Source of the DNA: Chrysemys picta bellii
Taxonomy: Eukaryota > Chordata > Testudines > Emydidae
DNA: 64,000 bases
Reading direction: 5' to 3'
Assembly: GCF_011386835.1 (NCBI RefSeq)
Contig: NC_088792.1
Span: 218,522,394 to 218,586,393 of the forward strand
Below are positions 61,101 through 63,459 of this stretch, one piece after another; position 1 is the first letter of the stretch; each line of letters begins with the position of its first letter. The position numbers and the translations under genes were made by a program. Under the pieces are notes generated by a model. It was given only the letters and a program-made list of their open reading frames with translations. It made no database searches and was not told the DNA's origin.

Positions 61101-63459
61101 AGATTTGCCTTTGCCACTGGCACTCAACAATGGCCAAACTCTGGCTTCTGGATTCGAAGTGTTGAGGGAACTTTATAAATTCAGCACGCTGTACACATAC
61201 ATAATTTTCTGTCCCAAAAATACATGTTACAGAAAAATGGACCAGTTTATTCTACAACGTTCCTGAAGACAGCACAGATAGTTAATCTTATCAGAACAGG
61301 AAACATGCCAGAACCCAGTACTACAGAAATGGACTTGGAGACTGTAAATCAGAAGAGGTGATCCTCCTACCTGGCCACCAAAAGCAAAGGCCAGCTGCAG
61401 GAGTCCATCAGCCAGTCGCTTGCTGCTGATGTCCAATGATGGAAGAGATTTCCTCTCATCTCCTGGTGCAATGCTTTTATAAACAACTGAAAGAAGCTTA
61501 GAGCCAACTGTGAAATGGAGCCCCGAACCCTAGAGGATGTAGAGAAGGGGGGAGGGGGGAGCCTTCTACTGTAAGTCTTCATGAATGCAGGAGAAAAATA
61601 CAATTTAAACATTAAATTGCTCTGCCTAGCTGCCAAAAATAAATAAATTAAACCACCATAAAACTGTTCTTTCACAGGCGCACCACTGGGGTTCTGGGGC
61701 AGGATCTCTGTTTTTTCAAGCTTGTTGACCTGACAATGGTCCCTGCACACAGACCGTCATGCAGACTATTCATGCTCCTGTGAACCACACTTGAATAAAC
61801 ATTTGGTTTCAGAATAAGCTGATGCCCATTTGGGGGATCATTACTCACTAAGCCAAAATTTGGACTCAAGTCTTTAAGGGTTTCTGAACCTCTTCCTGGT
61901 TAAGATGACGAACAGATGATGAGCAATACTAGTATGGACATTCAGAAAATCTTATGAGAATATAGATGCCCTGAAGGGGGCACCATATAATCCATGGGCA
62001 CCACTGCCACAGGTCAACATGCTGTCCTACTATTGCAGGTTTTTATCTGAACATATAGGGAAAATCCTGGCCTCGGAGAAGTTAATGCAAAAATTCCATA
62101 AAATTTAACATTTACATTGTTACATTATAAATGTGGCATCCTTCACCAAATAGCAGAGTCTTTGTCAATCCTGAATGGCTGCTACTTATCTTGCTTCTCT
62201 CTTTCTTTACCTACAGTGATGTAGAGACTGGCTATGACATGAATTCCAGAACCTTGGTAACAGGGAGCCCAACAAATACCTCGAAGGCTCCATAAAGGTC
62301 TAAGTTTGATCTGTACAACTTCTCTCTATCCTACTTTCCTGTGACTCAAAAGGCTAAACAAGGCCCCTTGTGCTGCATCTGTTCAGCCAATGGAGCATTC
62401 CTTAGTGACTTCAGCATGCAAGGAAAGAGGCCCCCCTTCTATTCCAGAAACTGAATAAGATATTTTCTTGAAATAACCTCCATTTTGAACATTAAGGTGT
62501 ACACATGTGGCCAGATTTTTAGCTACACTATCAAATTTACCACCCAATTGTACGGAGCCATAGATAAAGGGATTTTTCCACCATTCTCTTCTATTGTTTT
62601 CGTGCCCCAGTGTTTGGTATTTATTGAGTGCAATGTAAAGCATTTATTTAGGGGAGGTATAGTCTGAGCACCAGCAACTCCAGAGTTCAGATCCCAGTTT
62701 CAACACCAACTCCCTAGTGTTACCTTGGACAAGTTACTTAATTTCTCTGCCAGAGTATTCTCATCTATAAAAGGATATTATTTATTGATCTACTTCACTG
62801 GGAAACTGAGAATTAGCTATAGCCTATTCTGCCATTGGTTATTGCACAAGCAACTCCCCATGACTTCATGGCCTTTCACATTAGAAAAGCTCTTATATGA
62901 AAAATCTTAACTGTTATTCTATGAATCAATGTTTACCTGTGATTGAAGTGTGGAATGAAGCAGGCCAGCCTTGTGGAGCTGCCTGCATGCAGACAAGATG
63001 GAGCTTAGTCTAACGTGATCAAAACGAGCATCTGGATTATACAGCTCAACAGAGCAAAGCTCCTCGATGCTGACAAGGGAAAGGAAAAATAAACAAAAAC
63101 ATTGATTGCCTGTGGGTGTATCAATATAACATGAAAAAAAGACATCCTACAACTGTGCAATGGAAGCTTCATTCACTTTGCATCTCTCACTATGTACTGC
63201 ATTTGTTCGGATTTTAAATTAGACATTTATGGCTATCAGAGAGCTCTTACCTTTGTGATGTTATTCTGTCCTTTATGCTTAGCTCCAAGGATTCTTTATA
63301 GGGAGATTTCATCAAAGCTTTTATGAGCCTCACAGAAACATCTGGGAGATTTTTCATGACTTGTACATCGGCTGTATTAAAGCCTATGTTTGCTGGATCA
63401 CACACTATTCTCACAAGAAGTTCTATCAGATTTGCATTAAGCAATTCCTTCTCAAGTAA
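5195..63459 (-). CDS. PRKDC: PRKDC (DNA-PKcs), 36 internal exons, gene level
   Basis: DNA-PKcs is the large nuclear PI3K-like kinase that Ku recruits to DNA double-strand ends in non-homologous end joining and V(D)J recombination. Thirty-six exons (w1-w36, listed separately) were placed from conserved protein segments plus AG/GT splice borders; their 5507 bases read open throughout, with matching phases at every junction. Landmarks are a conserved S2056-type SQ site (w14), the T2609 cluster (w26), a DEVD caspase site (w27) and the start of the FAT domain (w31-w36). Counting back from T2609 gives about human residues 1357-3192, assuming few indels; the S2056-T2609 spacing differs from human by only one residue. 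The 5' third and the kinase domain lie outside the window. The intact frame argues for a functional gene. Confidence 0.97.
5396..6430 (-). mobile_element. CR1 LINE 3' part, interrupted
   Basis: Reverse complement is a CR1 3' end: reverse-transcriptase C-terminal coding ([58 protein letters not shown]), then the conserved 3' UTR ending in the agaatcata-type terminus at 5396. CR1 reading continues from about 6253 to 6430 (cacactgctgactcatatcc onward), so the copy is split by 237 bases of non-CR1 sequence. A short A-run (5331-5346) lies just outside. Confidence 0.9.
6012..6248 (+). repeat. 237-bp intron copy inserted in CR1
   Basis: Colinear with 6810-7046, same orientation, identical length, about ten mismatches and no indels by eye (near 96% identity). 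CR1 sequence flanks it on both sides, with about six CR1 bases lost and no target duplication, so the segment entered an existing CR1. Confidence 0.88.
6810..7046 (+). repeat. Source copy of the 237-bp duplication
   Basis: Intron sequence that runs up to six bases before the donor of exon w35. Its unbroken continuity with the exon suggests that this is the original and 6012-6248 the derived copy. Confidence 0.85.
7053..7161 (-). CDS. PRKDC: PRKDC exon w35 (FAT, about 3119-3155)
   Basis: Encodes [20 protein letters not shown] then [16 protein letters not shown], a very well conserved segment. Acceptor is tcctag and donor ACCAA|gtaaga. The 237 bases ending seven bases from the donor are duplicated inside a CR1 at 6012-6248; the exon itself is not copied. 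Confidence 0.97.
7497..7570. repeat. Amniote palindromic repeat, short copy
   Basis: ggtgaaatcctgaccccagg, then gaagtcaatgg and gttttgccatt: the left arm and loop of the self-complementary amniote repeat seen intact at 34980-35051. Confidence 0.55.
7673..7897 (-). CDS. PRKDC: PRKDC exon w34 (FAT, about 3044-3118)
   Basis: Encodes [32 protein letters not shown] and [20 protein letters not shown]. Acceptor is ctatag and donor ATGCAG|gtaaca. The largest exon here, 225 bp, in frame. Confidence 0.97.
8544..8732 (-). CDS. PRKDC: PRKDC exon w33 (FAT, about 2981-3043)
   Basis: Encodes [29 protein letters not shown] and [14 protein letters not shown], matching human [20 protein letters not shown]. 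Acceptor is tttttag and donor TATCAG|gtttgt. Confidence 0.96.
9456..9594 (-). CDS. PRKDC: PRKDC exon w32 (FAT, about 2934-2980)
   Basis: Encodes [40 protein letters not shown]. Near-identical to human; the helical repeat [18 protein letters not shown] is typical of PIKK FAT domains. Acceptor is actag and donor GATGAG|gtaaaa. Confidence 0.97.
10111..10319 (-). CDS. PRKDC: PRKDC exon w31, start of FAT region
   Basis: Encodes [40 protein letters not shown]. These match human [18 protein letters not shown] and PPDVLRWVELAKLY at the entry to the FAT domain, the helical collar around the kinase. Acceptor is tttacag and donor GCTAA|gtgagt. Confidence 0.96.
10320..13390. other. Large intron, part 1
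   Basis: No exon or host gene seen. Bases 11020-11100 resemble an L2/MIR-type tail (tgtgctgggtactgcacaaa, cctgtcccaaagagcacc). The rest (about 11500-13380) is moderately GC-rich and probably repetitive but was not identified. Confidence 0.5.
13141..13177. repeat. (CA)n microsatellite
   Basis: An uninterrupted 37-base CA run, likely polymorphic. Confidence 0.98.
13391..13580. repeat. DIRS left inverted terminal repeat
   Basis: Starts ttcttcgagatggttgtccc and contains gtgctccactttaggtgtct, ccctgtgcttgtaat and gtagcagtgcctggttgggc; each pairs with the complement of 17360-17550. Confidence 0.85.
13655..13735. repeat. DIRS internal complementary region
   Basis: Contains a second copy of the terminal motif (ttcttctttgagga, then gtgctccactttaggtga) about 300 bases inside the left end, after gcacaaggtgagtaac. 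DIRS elements carry such a region to rebuild their ends through a circular intermediate. Confidence 0.65.
13893..14725 (-). pseudogene. DIRS tyrosine recombinase, copy 2
   Basis: Minus-strand frames give [40 protein letters not shown], then [20 protein letters not shown] and NLHVFFPKP. The same protein features appear in copy 1 at lower similarity ([33 protein letters not shown]), so these are two families. Frameshifted and inactive. Confidence 0.75.
14733..14815. repeat. Internal DIRS terminus from a second family
   Basis: ttcttcgagatgtgttgata, attaggtgggcatgtggcgt and gtgcacagtcgttggaaa form a DIRS-type outer end lying between the two recombinase regions. It marks where one DIRS element stops and another begins. 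Confidence 0.6.
14771..15600 (-). pseudogene. DIRS tyrosine recombinase, copy 1
   Basis: Minus-strand frames read [40 protein letters not shown], then [20 protein letters not shown] and [16 protein letters not shown]. The ERRVSEL segment contains the conserved recombinase Arg. The C-terminal catalytic part is cut by the internal terminus near 14815. At least two frameshifts. Confidence 0.75.
15727..16582 (-). pseudogene. DIRS RNase H region
   Basis: A 264-codon frame reads [53 protein letters not shown] and [17 protein letters not shown]. These are the TD-S-GWGA, DN-TA-YIN and N-AD-LSR signatures of the DIRS RNase H. Reverse-transcriptase motifs are missing on its 5' side, so an internal deletion is inferred. 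Confidence 0.8.
16590..17130 (-). pseudogene. Probable DIRS gag-like region
   Basis: Between the right terminus and the RNase H region, minus-strand frames contain a Cys/His cluster ([10 protein letters not shown]) and CVHCLGETH, of the kind seen at the start of DIRS gag proteins, followed by Ser/Ala-rich sequence. Broken frames; assigned by position. Confidence 0.5.
17360..17550. repeat. DIRS right inverted terminal repeat
   Basis: Its complement reads ttcttcaagaatgtgagtgc, ctccactttaggtgtcttga and tgccctgtgcttacaatgag, pairing with 13391-13580 at roughly 80% by eye. Confidence 0.85.
17551..19370. other. Large intron, part 2
   Basis: AT-rich intron with no exon, gene or bounded repeat that I could identify. 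Confidence 0.5.
19763..19770 (+). promoter_or_regulatory. LTR TATA box
   Basis: TATAAAAG about 75 bases upstream of the LTR polyadenylation signal, the expected U3 promoter position. Confidence 0.7.
19843..19848 (+). terminator. LTR polyadenylation signal
   Basis: AATAAA followed by cttggcttgc and a T-rich stretch, as at an R/U5 border. Confidence 0.7.
20153..20332 (-). CDS. PRKDC: PRKDC exon w30 (about 2805-2864)
   Basis: Encodes [39 protein letters not shown] and [10 protein letters not shown]. Acceptor is tttacag and donor ATCCAG|gtaaaa. It is followed by the largest intron in the window, 9.8 kb. Confidence 0.96.
21464..21595 (-). CDS. PRKDC: PRKDC exon w29 (about 2761-2804)
   Basis: Encodes [36 protein letters not shown] and TPLQGVAQ. 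Human reads [20 protein letters not shown]. Acceptor is ttgcag and donor GCACAG|gtctgt. Confidence 0.96.
21596..23353. other. Intron with old repeats
   Basis: No gene. A hAT-like MITE relic starts near 21895 (ggccatgtctacag) and runs to about 22145 without a clear right end. An L2/MIR-type tail lies at about 22925-22985 (ggaccccattgtgctagttg). About 23125-23300 is an amniote LINE-like fragment. Confidence 0.45.
23354..23664. mobile_element. hAT MITE with perfect 8-bp TSD
   Basis: Ends caggggttggcaacct and (complement) cagggataggcaacct, flanked by identical octamers ccctatgc at 23346-23353 and 23665-23672. 311 bp and non-coding; hAT class from the 8-bp duplication and CAGGGG terminus. Confidence 0.9.
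24118..24230 (-). CDS. PRKDC: PRKDC exon w28 (about 2723-2760)
   Basis: Encodes [20 protein letters not shown] then [12 protein letters not shown], a highly basic helix conserved in DNA-PKcs. Acceptor is cattag and donor GAAAAG|gtttgt, which lacks the usual purine at +3. Confidence 0.95.
24231..25494. other. Intron between w27 and w28, right part
   Basis: No gene. Bases 24421-24455 (cgtaagctcctcaggccaag) resemble an L2 3' tail; about 24520-24620 has a tRNA-like B box (ggttcaaatcc) but no clear SINE. Confidence 0.4.
25495..25980. mobile_element. GC-rich hAT MITE, 8-bp TSD
   Basis: Ends cagggctggtgcaagg and (complement) cagggccggtgctacc with octamers cctgccac at 25487-25494 and 25981-25988. 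The interior is C-rich on the left, has an 18-A run near 25875, and motif cgccctagg repeats at both ends. Long open frames here are composition artefacts. Confidence 0.9.
26082..26297 (-). CDS. PRKDC: PRKDC exon w27, DEVD caspase site
   Basis: Encodes [16 protein letters not shown], a Ser-rich linker [10 protein letters not shown], then [20 protein letters not shown]. The DEVD matches the caspase-3 site known in human DNA-PKcs (D2712). The linker is about six residues longer than human. Acceptor is tttacag and donor TAAAG|gtatca. Confidence 0.95.
26904..27093 (-). CDS. PRKDC: PRKDC exon w26, T2609 (ABCDE) cluster
   Basis: Encodes [34 protein letters not shown] and [16 protein letters not shown]. 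It carries the regulatory phosphorylation cluster: the equivalents of T2609 (VETQ), S2612 (here T), T2620 (here S), S2624 (EGS), T2638 (RATQ) and T2647 (PTQ) all keep Ser or Thr. In human these sites control end access and release of DNA-PKcs. Acceptor is gcttag and donor TGTCA|gtaagt. Confidence 0.96.
27702..27912 (-). CDS. PRKDC: PRKDC exon w25 (about 2517-2587)
   Basis: Encodes [40 protein letters not shown] and [12 protein letters not shown]. All three match human closely. Acceptor is tttacag and donor TTTCAG|gtgaat; 211 bp. Confidence 0.96.
27913..29772. other. Intron between w24 and w25
   Basis: Holds one Tigger MITE (28577-28783) and an L2-type tail at about 29410-29490 (gaccgtaagctcttcagggc). 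Nothing else recognised. Confidence 0.5.
28577..28783. mobile_element. Tigger-type MITE with TA TSD
   Basis: A 207-bp element: ends cagtagaaccctgttta are exact inverted repeats of cagtagaaccctgtttatcc on the other strand, with TA on each side (28575-28576, 28784-28785). TcMar-Tigger class by termini. Confidence 0.88.
29773..29871 (-). CDS. PRKDC: PRKDC exon w24 (about 2484-2517)
   Basis: A 99-bp exon encoding [20 protein letters not shown] then [13 protein letters not shown]. Acceptor is atatcag and donor CTACA|gtgagt. The 4.8-kb intron upstream holds hAT repeats and a DIRS relic. Confidence 0.93.
30095..30880. mobile_element. GC-rich hAT-type repeats, composite
   Basis: Begins caatggtccccaaactgtgg, the same terminus family as 35503-35814. 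From about 30250 it runs into a second GC-rich repeat with many 'ctcccacacccc' units, ending near gaaagttggcaaccc at 30875-30890. No confident right terminus or TSD, so boundaries are approximate. Confidence 0.55.
31046..31150. repeat. DIRS internal complementary region
   Basis: tagggaccactcatctccaa, cagttacaggtcagtaac, a (TTC) tract (31111-31129) and cgagtgaaggtccctatg: the pattern of two terminal sequences meeting head to head, as in DIRS internal complementary regions. Confidence 0.55.
31360..31850 (-). pseudogene. DIRS reverse transcriptase, palm/thumb part
   Basis: Frames contain [20 protein letters not shown] then [15 protein letters not shown], matching the DIRS pattern in which a GF-N--KS-L-P-Q-L-FLG block precedes the 'LP-DR' segment. 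Frameshifted relative to the upstream block. Confidence 0.7.
32035..32322 (-). pseudogene. DIRS reverse transcriptase, finger part
   Basis: Frame contains [20 protein letters not shown] and [18 protein letters not shown]: the GFYS-YFLVPKK-GG-RP and DLR-LN-F---F-M-T motifs of DIRS reverse transcriptase, slightly decayed. Confidence 0.75.
32916..33683. mobile_element. hAT element inserted in DIRS relic, 8-bp TSD
   Basis: Ends tagggcccaaccaaattc and (complement) taggcccctaccaaatta, flanked by octamers cttatgag at 32908-32915 and 33684-33691. 768 bp; internal tandem motifs include repeated 'cttacttctgcactgctgct'-like units. It interrupts the DIRS, so it is younger. Confidence 0.88.
33684..33980 (-). 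pseudogene. Probable DIRS gag 3' part
   Basis: An open minus frame rich in Pro/Ser ([16 protein letters not shown]) between the hAT insertion and the right DIRS end. Position suggests gag; no diagnostic motif seen. Confidence 0.4.
34630..34803 (-). CDS. PRKDC: PRKDC exon w23 (about 2426-2484)
   Basis: Encodes [38 protein letters not shown] and [12 protein letters not shown], strongly conserved HEAT-region sequence. Acceptor is cctttag and donor TACAG|gtatgg. Confidence 0.96.
34980..35051. repeat. Long palindromic amniote repeat
   Basis: ggtgaaatcctggccccact, agttaatgggagttttgcca, then agggccaggatttcacc: the two arms pair over about 30 bases around the loop. Shorter relatives lie at 7497-7570 and about 51030-51075. 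Confidence 0.7.
35300..35449 (-). CDS. PRKDC: PRKDC exon w22 (about 2376-2426)
   Basis: Encodes [38 protein letters not shown] and [12 protein letters not shown]. Acceptor is tgtaaag and donor CACAG|gtaagt. Phase 2 at both ends agrees with w21 and w23. Confidence 0.95.
35503..35814. mobile_element. hAT MITE with perfect 8-bp TSD
   Basis: Ends caatgctgcccaaacttt and (complement) cagtggtccccaaactgt, flanked by octamers ttctatta at 35495-35502 and 35815-35822. 312 bp, between exons w21 and w22. Confidence 0.9.
35869..35993 (-). CDS. PRKDC: PRKDC exon w21 (about 2335-2376)
   Basis: Encodes [20 protein letters not shown] and [11 protein letters not shown]; human has [20 protein letters not shown]. 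Acceptor is ctttcag and donor GACAG|gtatag. A hAT MITE (35503-35814) ends 54 bases beyond the donor. Confidence 0.95.
35994..37056. other. Intron between w20 and w21
   Basis: No gene or bounded repeat recognised in about 1.06 kb of AT-rich intron. Confidence 0.5.
37057..37168 (-). CDS. PRKDC: PRKDC exon w20 (about 2297-2334)
   Basis: Encodes [20 protein letters not shown] then [17 protein letters not shown]. The segment [17 protein letters not shown] is invariant with human. Acceptor is atgctag and donor GAAAAT|gtgagt. Confidence 0.95.
37732..37863 (-). CDS. PRKDC: PRKDC exon w19 (about 2253-2297)
   Basis: Encodes [38 protein letters not shown] and EIDSV, as in human [20 protein letters not shown]. 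Acceptor is gctgcag and donor GTGAG|gtgaga. Confidence 0.95.
38553..38704 (-). CDS. PRKDC: PRKDC exon w18 (about 2203-2253)
   Basis: Encodes [38 protein letters not shown] and KDCLSIPYR. Human reads [20 protein letters not shown]. Acceptor is atgttag and donor TACAG|gtagta. The intron separating it from w17 is 3.4 kb because of CR1 and MITE insertions. Confidence 0.96.
38705..39690. other. Intron between w17 and w18, right part
   Basis: Low-copy-looking intron, nothing recognised before the CR1 that begins near 39690. Confidence 0.45.
39690..41330 (+). mobile_element. CR1 LINE, 5'-truncated
   Basis: Plus-strand pieces of CR1 ORF2: [58 protein letters not shown], then [20 protein letters not shown] and [17 protein letters not shown]. 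The 3' end is gattctatgatta near 41330. Several frameshifts and a 23-A run at about 40690 show it is dead. It lies in sense opposite to PRKDC. Confidence 0.9.
41372..42109. mobile_element. Tigger-type element, 738 bp, TA TSD
   Basis: Ends cagtagattccgctt and (complement) cagtagacttcgctt, with TA at 41370-41371 and 42110-42111. Non-coding interior. Its right end is 26 bases from the donor of exon w17. Confidence 0.85.
42138..42281 (-). CDS. PRKDC: PRKDC exon w17 (about 2155-2202)
   Basis: Encodes [39 protein letters not shown] and TSVAAPK. Acceptor is ctcctag and donor CCCAAA|gtaagg. The right terminus of a Tigger-type element lies about 26 bases past the donor. Confidence 0.94.
42372..42560 (+). 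repeat. Reptile interspersed repeat
   Basis: cataagaacataaaaatggc, catactgggtcagaccaatg and caagtgatccatcccctgt identify an abundant reptile repeat, probably a LINE 3' tail. Family name uncertain. Confidence 0.6.
43413..43532 (-). CDS. PRKDC: PRKDC exon w16 (about 2115-2154)
   Basis: Encodes [20 protein letters not shown] then [15 protein letters not shown], near-identical to the human HEAT-region segment. Acceptor is atttcag and donor GAGGAA|gtgagt. In frame, 120 bp. Confidence 0.95.
43673..43862 (-). mobile_element. CR1 3' end fragment
   Basis: Reverse complement is CR1 3' UTR (catagaaatataggactgga at the terminus, then ggtcatctagtccat). It ends 38 bases from exon w15. Confidence 0.85.
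43901..44038 (-). CDS. PRKDC: PRKDC exon w15 (about 2069-2114)
   Basis: Encodes an acidic stretch [12 protein letters not shown] then [20 protein letters not shown] and KHMQRNQ, matching human [20 protein letters not shown]. Acceptor is tggacag and donor GATGAG|gtcagt. Confidence 0.95.
44039..45107. other. Intron between w14 and w15, left part
   Basis: AT-rich, no gene or bounded repeat seen. Confidence 0.45.
45108..45395. mobile_element. Non-autonomous hAT-like repeat with hairpin
   Basis: A GC-rich island with repeated 'cagcactg'/'cagcgctg' motifs and terminal ggccttgcctacactgg; the complement of the right edge reads ggccttggttaaattcgc. TSD unclear. Contains the 45148-45188 hairpin. Confidence 0.6.
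45148..45188. repeat. 16-bp-stem hairpin in hAT repeat
   Basis: ctgcgctcaggggtgt pairs with acaccccccctgagcgcag across a loop of A residues, with about three unpaired C. Confidence 0.75.
45953..46101 (-). CDS. PRKDC: PRKDC exon w14, S2056-cluster region
   Basis: Encodes [20 protein letters not shown] then SYNSQDP and HFRRK. The SQ of NSQDP aligns with human S2056, an autophosphorylation site that limits end processing. The chosen donor AAAG|gtgatt gives a gap-free alignment to human through RRK/E; a donor 12 bases downstream (GAT|gtatac) would add VIRD and is the alternative. Confidence 0.92.
46850..46922 (-). CDS. PRKDC: PRKDC exon w13 (about 1995-2019)
   Basis: A 73-bp exon encoding [20 protein letters not shown] followed by NRDS, equivalent to human VPMERKKKYIEIRKEAREA. 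Basic and probably surface exposed. Acceptor is gttctag and donor CTCAG|gtatga. Confidence 0.93.
47515..47580 (-). CDS. PRKDC: PRKDC exon w12 (about 1973-1994)
   Basis: A 66-bp exon encoding [20 protein letters not shown], compared with human [20 protein letters not shown]. Acceptor is tttcacag and donor GTTGAG|gtgagt. Confidence 0.94.
48041..48343. mobile_element. hAT MITE inside CR1, 8-bp TSD
   Basis: Flanked by octamers ttctagtc (48033-48040, 48344-48351). The right end complements to cagtggttcccaaacttg; at the left only 'cagt' survives before another repeat begins, so the left arm was lost or replaced. Confidence 0.85.
48045..48162 (-). mobile_element. Penelope-like 3' fragment inside hAT
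   Basis: Complement reads cttatgcccaaataaatctg, ttagtctttaagatgccacc and agactaacacggctaccc: an abundant reptile repeat tail that I assign to Penelope-like elements from memory. Only about 118 bases. Confidence 0.5.
49018..49186 (-). CDS. PRKDC: PRKDC exon w11 (about 1916-1972)
   Basis: Encodes [37 protein letters not shown] and [13 protein letters not shown]. One of the most strongly conserved exons in the window. Acceptor is ttttaag and donor GAAAAG|gtgaga. The CR1 copy at 48000-48860 ends about 160 bases beyond the donor. Confidence 0.97.
49985..50163 (-). CDS. PRKDC: PRKDC exon w10 (about 1857-1916)
   Basis: Encodes [31 protein letters not shown] and [11 protein letters not shown], matching human [20 protein letters not shown]. 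Acceptor is tttttag and donor ATAAA|gtaagg, splitting the following Ser codon. Confidence 0.95.
50164..51635. other. Intron between w9 and w10
   Basis: Contains a MIR-type SINE (50560-50775) and a fragment of the amniote palindromic repeat at about 51030-51075. Otherwise AT-rich and unremarkable. Confidence 0.5.
50560..50775 (+). repeat. MIR / CORE-SINE copy
   Basis: tgaccctggacaagtcacca, catctgtaaaatggggagaa and gatttgtaaagcactcagat are recognisable MIR core and tail segments. Confidence 0.75.
51636..51843 (-). CDS. PRKDC: PRKDC exon w9 (about 1787-1856)
   Basis: Encodes [37 protein letters not shown] and [10 protein letters not shown]. Human has FVDRSLLTLLWHCSLDAL. Acceptor is tccttag and donor ACAAAG|gtgagc; 208 bp restores phase 0. 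Confidence 0.97.
52045..52480. mobile_element. Possible DNA-element relic
   Basis: ggctacatctacactgcac at the left and repeated 'tacatgtagcta'/'tagctacatgtg' inverted motifs (about 52093 and 52141) suggest a non-autonomous DNA transposon. Right end and TSD not found. Confidence 0.4.
53001..53152 (-). mobile_element. CR1 3' end fragment
   Basis: Complement of agaatcatagaagattaggg, ggtcatctagtccaaccctc and the lysine-rich 3' UTR region; closely similar to the 3' end at 5396. Confidence 0.9.
54261..54343 (+). repeat. Copy of the w7 splice-acceptor junction
   Basis: Shares tgcttgactctga, taaatagaggttattt and ctccaactatgtat with 55891-55980, at high identity apart from small indels. The block spans the acceptor and the first bases of exon w7. 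Confidence 0.75.
54486..54613 (-). CDS. PRKDC: PRKDC exon w8 (about 1745-1787)
   Basis: Encodes [20 protein letters not shown] and [19 protein letters not shown], near-identical to the human segment. Acceptor is ttttccag and donor AGAAG|gtgagc. An old interspersed repeat begins about 28 bases upstream of the acceptor. Confidence 0.95.
54641..54735 (+). repeat. Old reptile interspersed repeat near w8
   Basis: gttgcccatactggatcaaa and ccaatggtccatc are a diverged copy of the repeat at 42372-42560. Confidence 0.6.
54803..54820. repeat. 18-base poly-C run
   Basis: Uninterrupted C run within a C/T-rich stretch; possible assembly-unstable site. Confidence 0.9.
55522..55545. repeat. (AAT)n microsatellite
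   Basis: Eight or so AAT units at the 3' tail of the adjoining SINE. Confidence 0.85.
55541..55712 (-). mobile_element. Cry-SINE (tortoise polIII SINE)
   Basis: Complement begins with a tRNA-like head, ggatagctcagtggtttgag (A box) and gagttcaatccttgag (B box), then ggccatttagggatctgggg and a CR1-like tail gatgaccttcaaggtccctt, ending before an AAT tract. This structure is the Cryptodira tRNA-derived SINE mobilised by CR1 machinery. Confidence 0.85.
55745..55912 (-). CDS. PRKDC: PRKDC exon w7 (about 1689-1744)
   Basis: Encodes [33 protein letters not shown] and [10 protein letters not shown], as in DNA-PKcs. The acceptor is atttcag|AGTCAA and the donor AAAAAG|gtcagt. A diverged copy of the acceptor junction lies 1.6 kb away at 54261-54343. 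Confidence 0.94.
56016..56100 (+). repeat. Possible tRNA-like SINE relic
   Basis: tggatagctcagctggttgg resembles a polIII A box; the B box is poor (aaaatcaagccctgg). Too diverged to name. Confidence 0.35.
56353..56850. mobile_element. C-rich DNA-element relic
   Basis: Left end gttccttctaagcagcac and complement of the right end gttccctctaat form short inverted termini around a C-rich interior. TSD not resolved. Long open frames here are composition artefacts. Confidence 0.5.
56998..57068 (+). repeat. tRNA-like SINE head relic
   Basis: tttagctcaagcagtaggaa (A box) and caggttccagccct (B box) are spaced like a tRNA gene, but the stems do not pair well; probably an old SINE. Confidence 0.4.
57430..57534 (-). 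CDS. PRKDC: PRKDC exon w6 (about 1654-1688)
   Basis: A 105-bp in-frame exon encoding [18 protein letters not shown] and [16 protein letters not shown], equivalent to human SSVSFNTSHGSFPEVF. Acceptor is tctccag and donor CTAAAG|gtaagt. Confidence 0.93.
58526..58711 (-). CDS. PRKDC: PRKDC exon w5 (about 1592-1653)
   Basis: Encodes [20 protein letters not shown], then [20 protein letters not shown]. Human DNA-PKcs has [12 protein letters not shown] and DSWWAKDS at the same place. Acceptor is atttcag and donor CTGCAG|gtatat. In frame, 186 bp. Confidence 0.95.
58712..60684. other. Intron between w4 and w5
   Basis: About 2 kb with a short (CA) run near 60515; no gene or named repeat recognised. 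Confidence 0.5.
60685..60888 (-). CDS. PRKDC: PRKDC exon w4 (about 1524-1591)
   Basis: Encodes [10 protein letters not shown], then the invariant [16 protein letters not shown] and [12 protein letters not shown]. The exon must end AAAATG|gtattg for KM to join the V of w5, as in human; this donor is weak, lacking G at +5. Reading through it gives an unconserved tail. Confidence 0.92.
61371..61529 (-). CDS. PRKDC: PRKDC exon w3 (about 1471-1523)
   Basis: Encodes [20 protein letters not shown] and [14 protein letters not shown], matching the DNA-PKcs segment with SIAPGDER. Acceptor is cctctag and donor GCCAG|gtagga. In frame, 159 bp. Confidence 0.94.
62650..62830 (+). repeat. MIR SINE copy
   Basis: actccagagttcagatccca, ccttggacaagttacttaat and tctctgccagagtattctca follow the MIR consensus order from tRNA head to core. 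Confidence 0.85.
62937..63069 (-). CDS. PRKDC: PRKDC exon w2 (about 1426-1470)
   Basis: Encodes [20 protein letters not shown] then [13 protein letters not shown], the expected continuation of w1 in the HEAT region. The acceptor is ttgtcag and the donor CACAG|gtaaac. The exon is 133 bp and returns the frame to phase 0. Confidence 0.93.
63251..63459 (-). CDS. PRKDC: PRKDC exon w1 (about human residues 1357-1426)
   Basis: First PRKDC exon in the window, in the helical HEAT-repeat arm. Minus-strand reading holds [15 protein letters not shown] and [16 protein letters not shown], near-identical to vertebrate DNA-PKcs. The exon starts in frame after a CTAG acceptor and ends AAAG|gtaaga, leaving two bases of a Ser codon for w2. 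Preceding exons lie beyond position 64000. Confidence 0.95.
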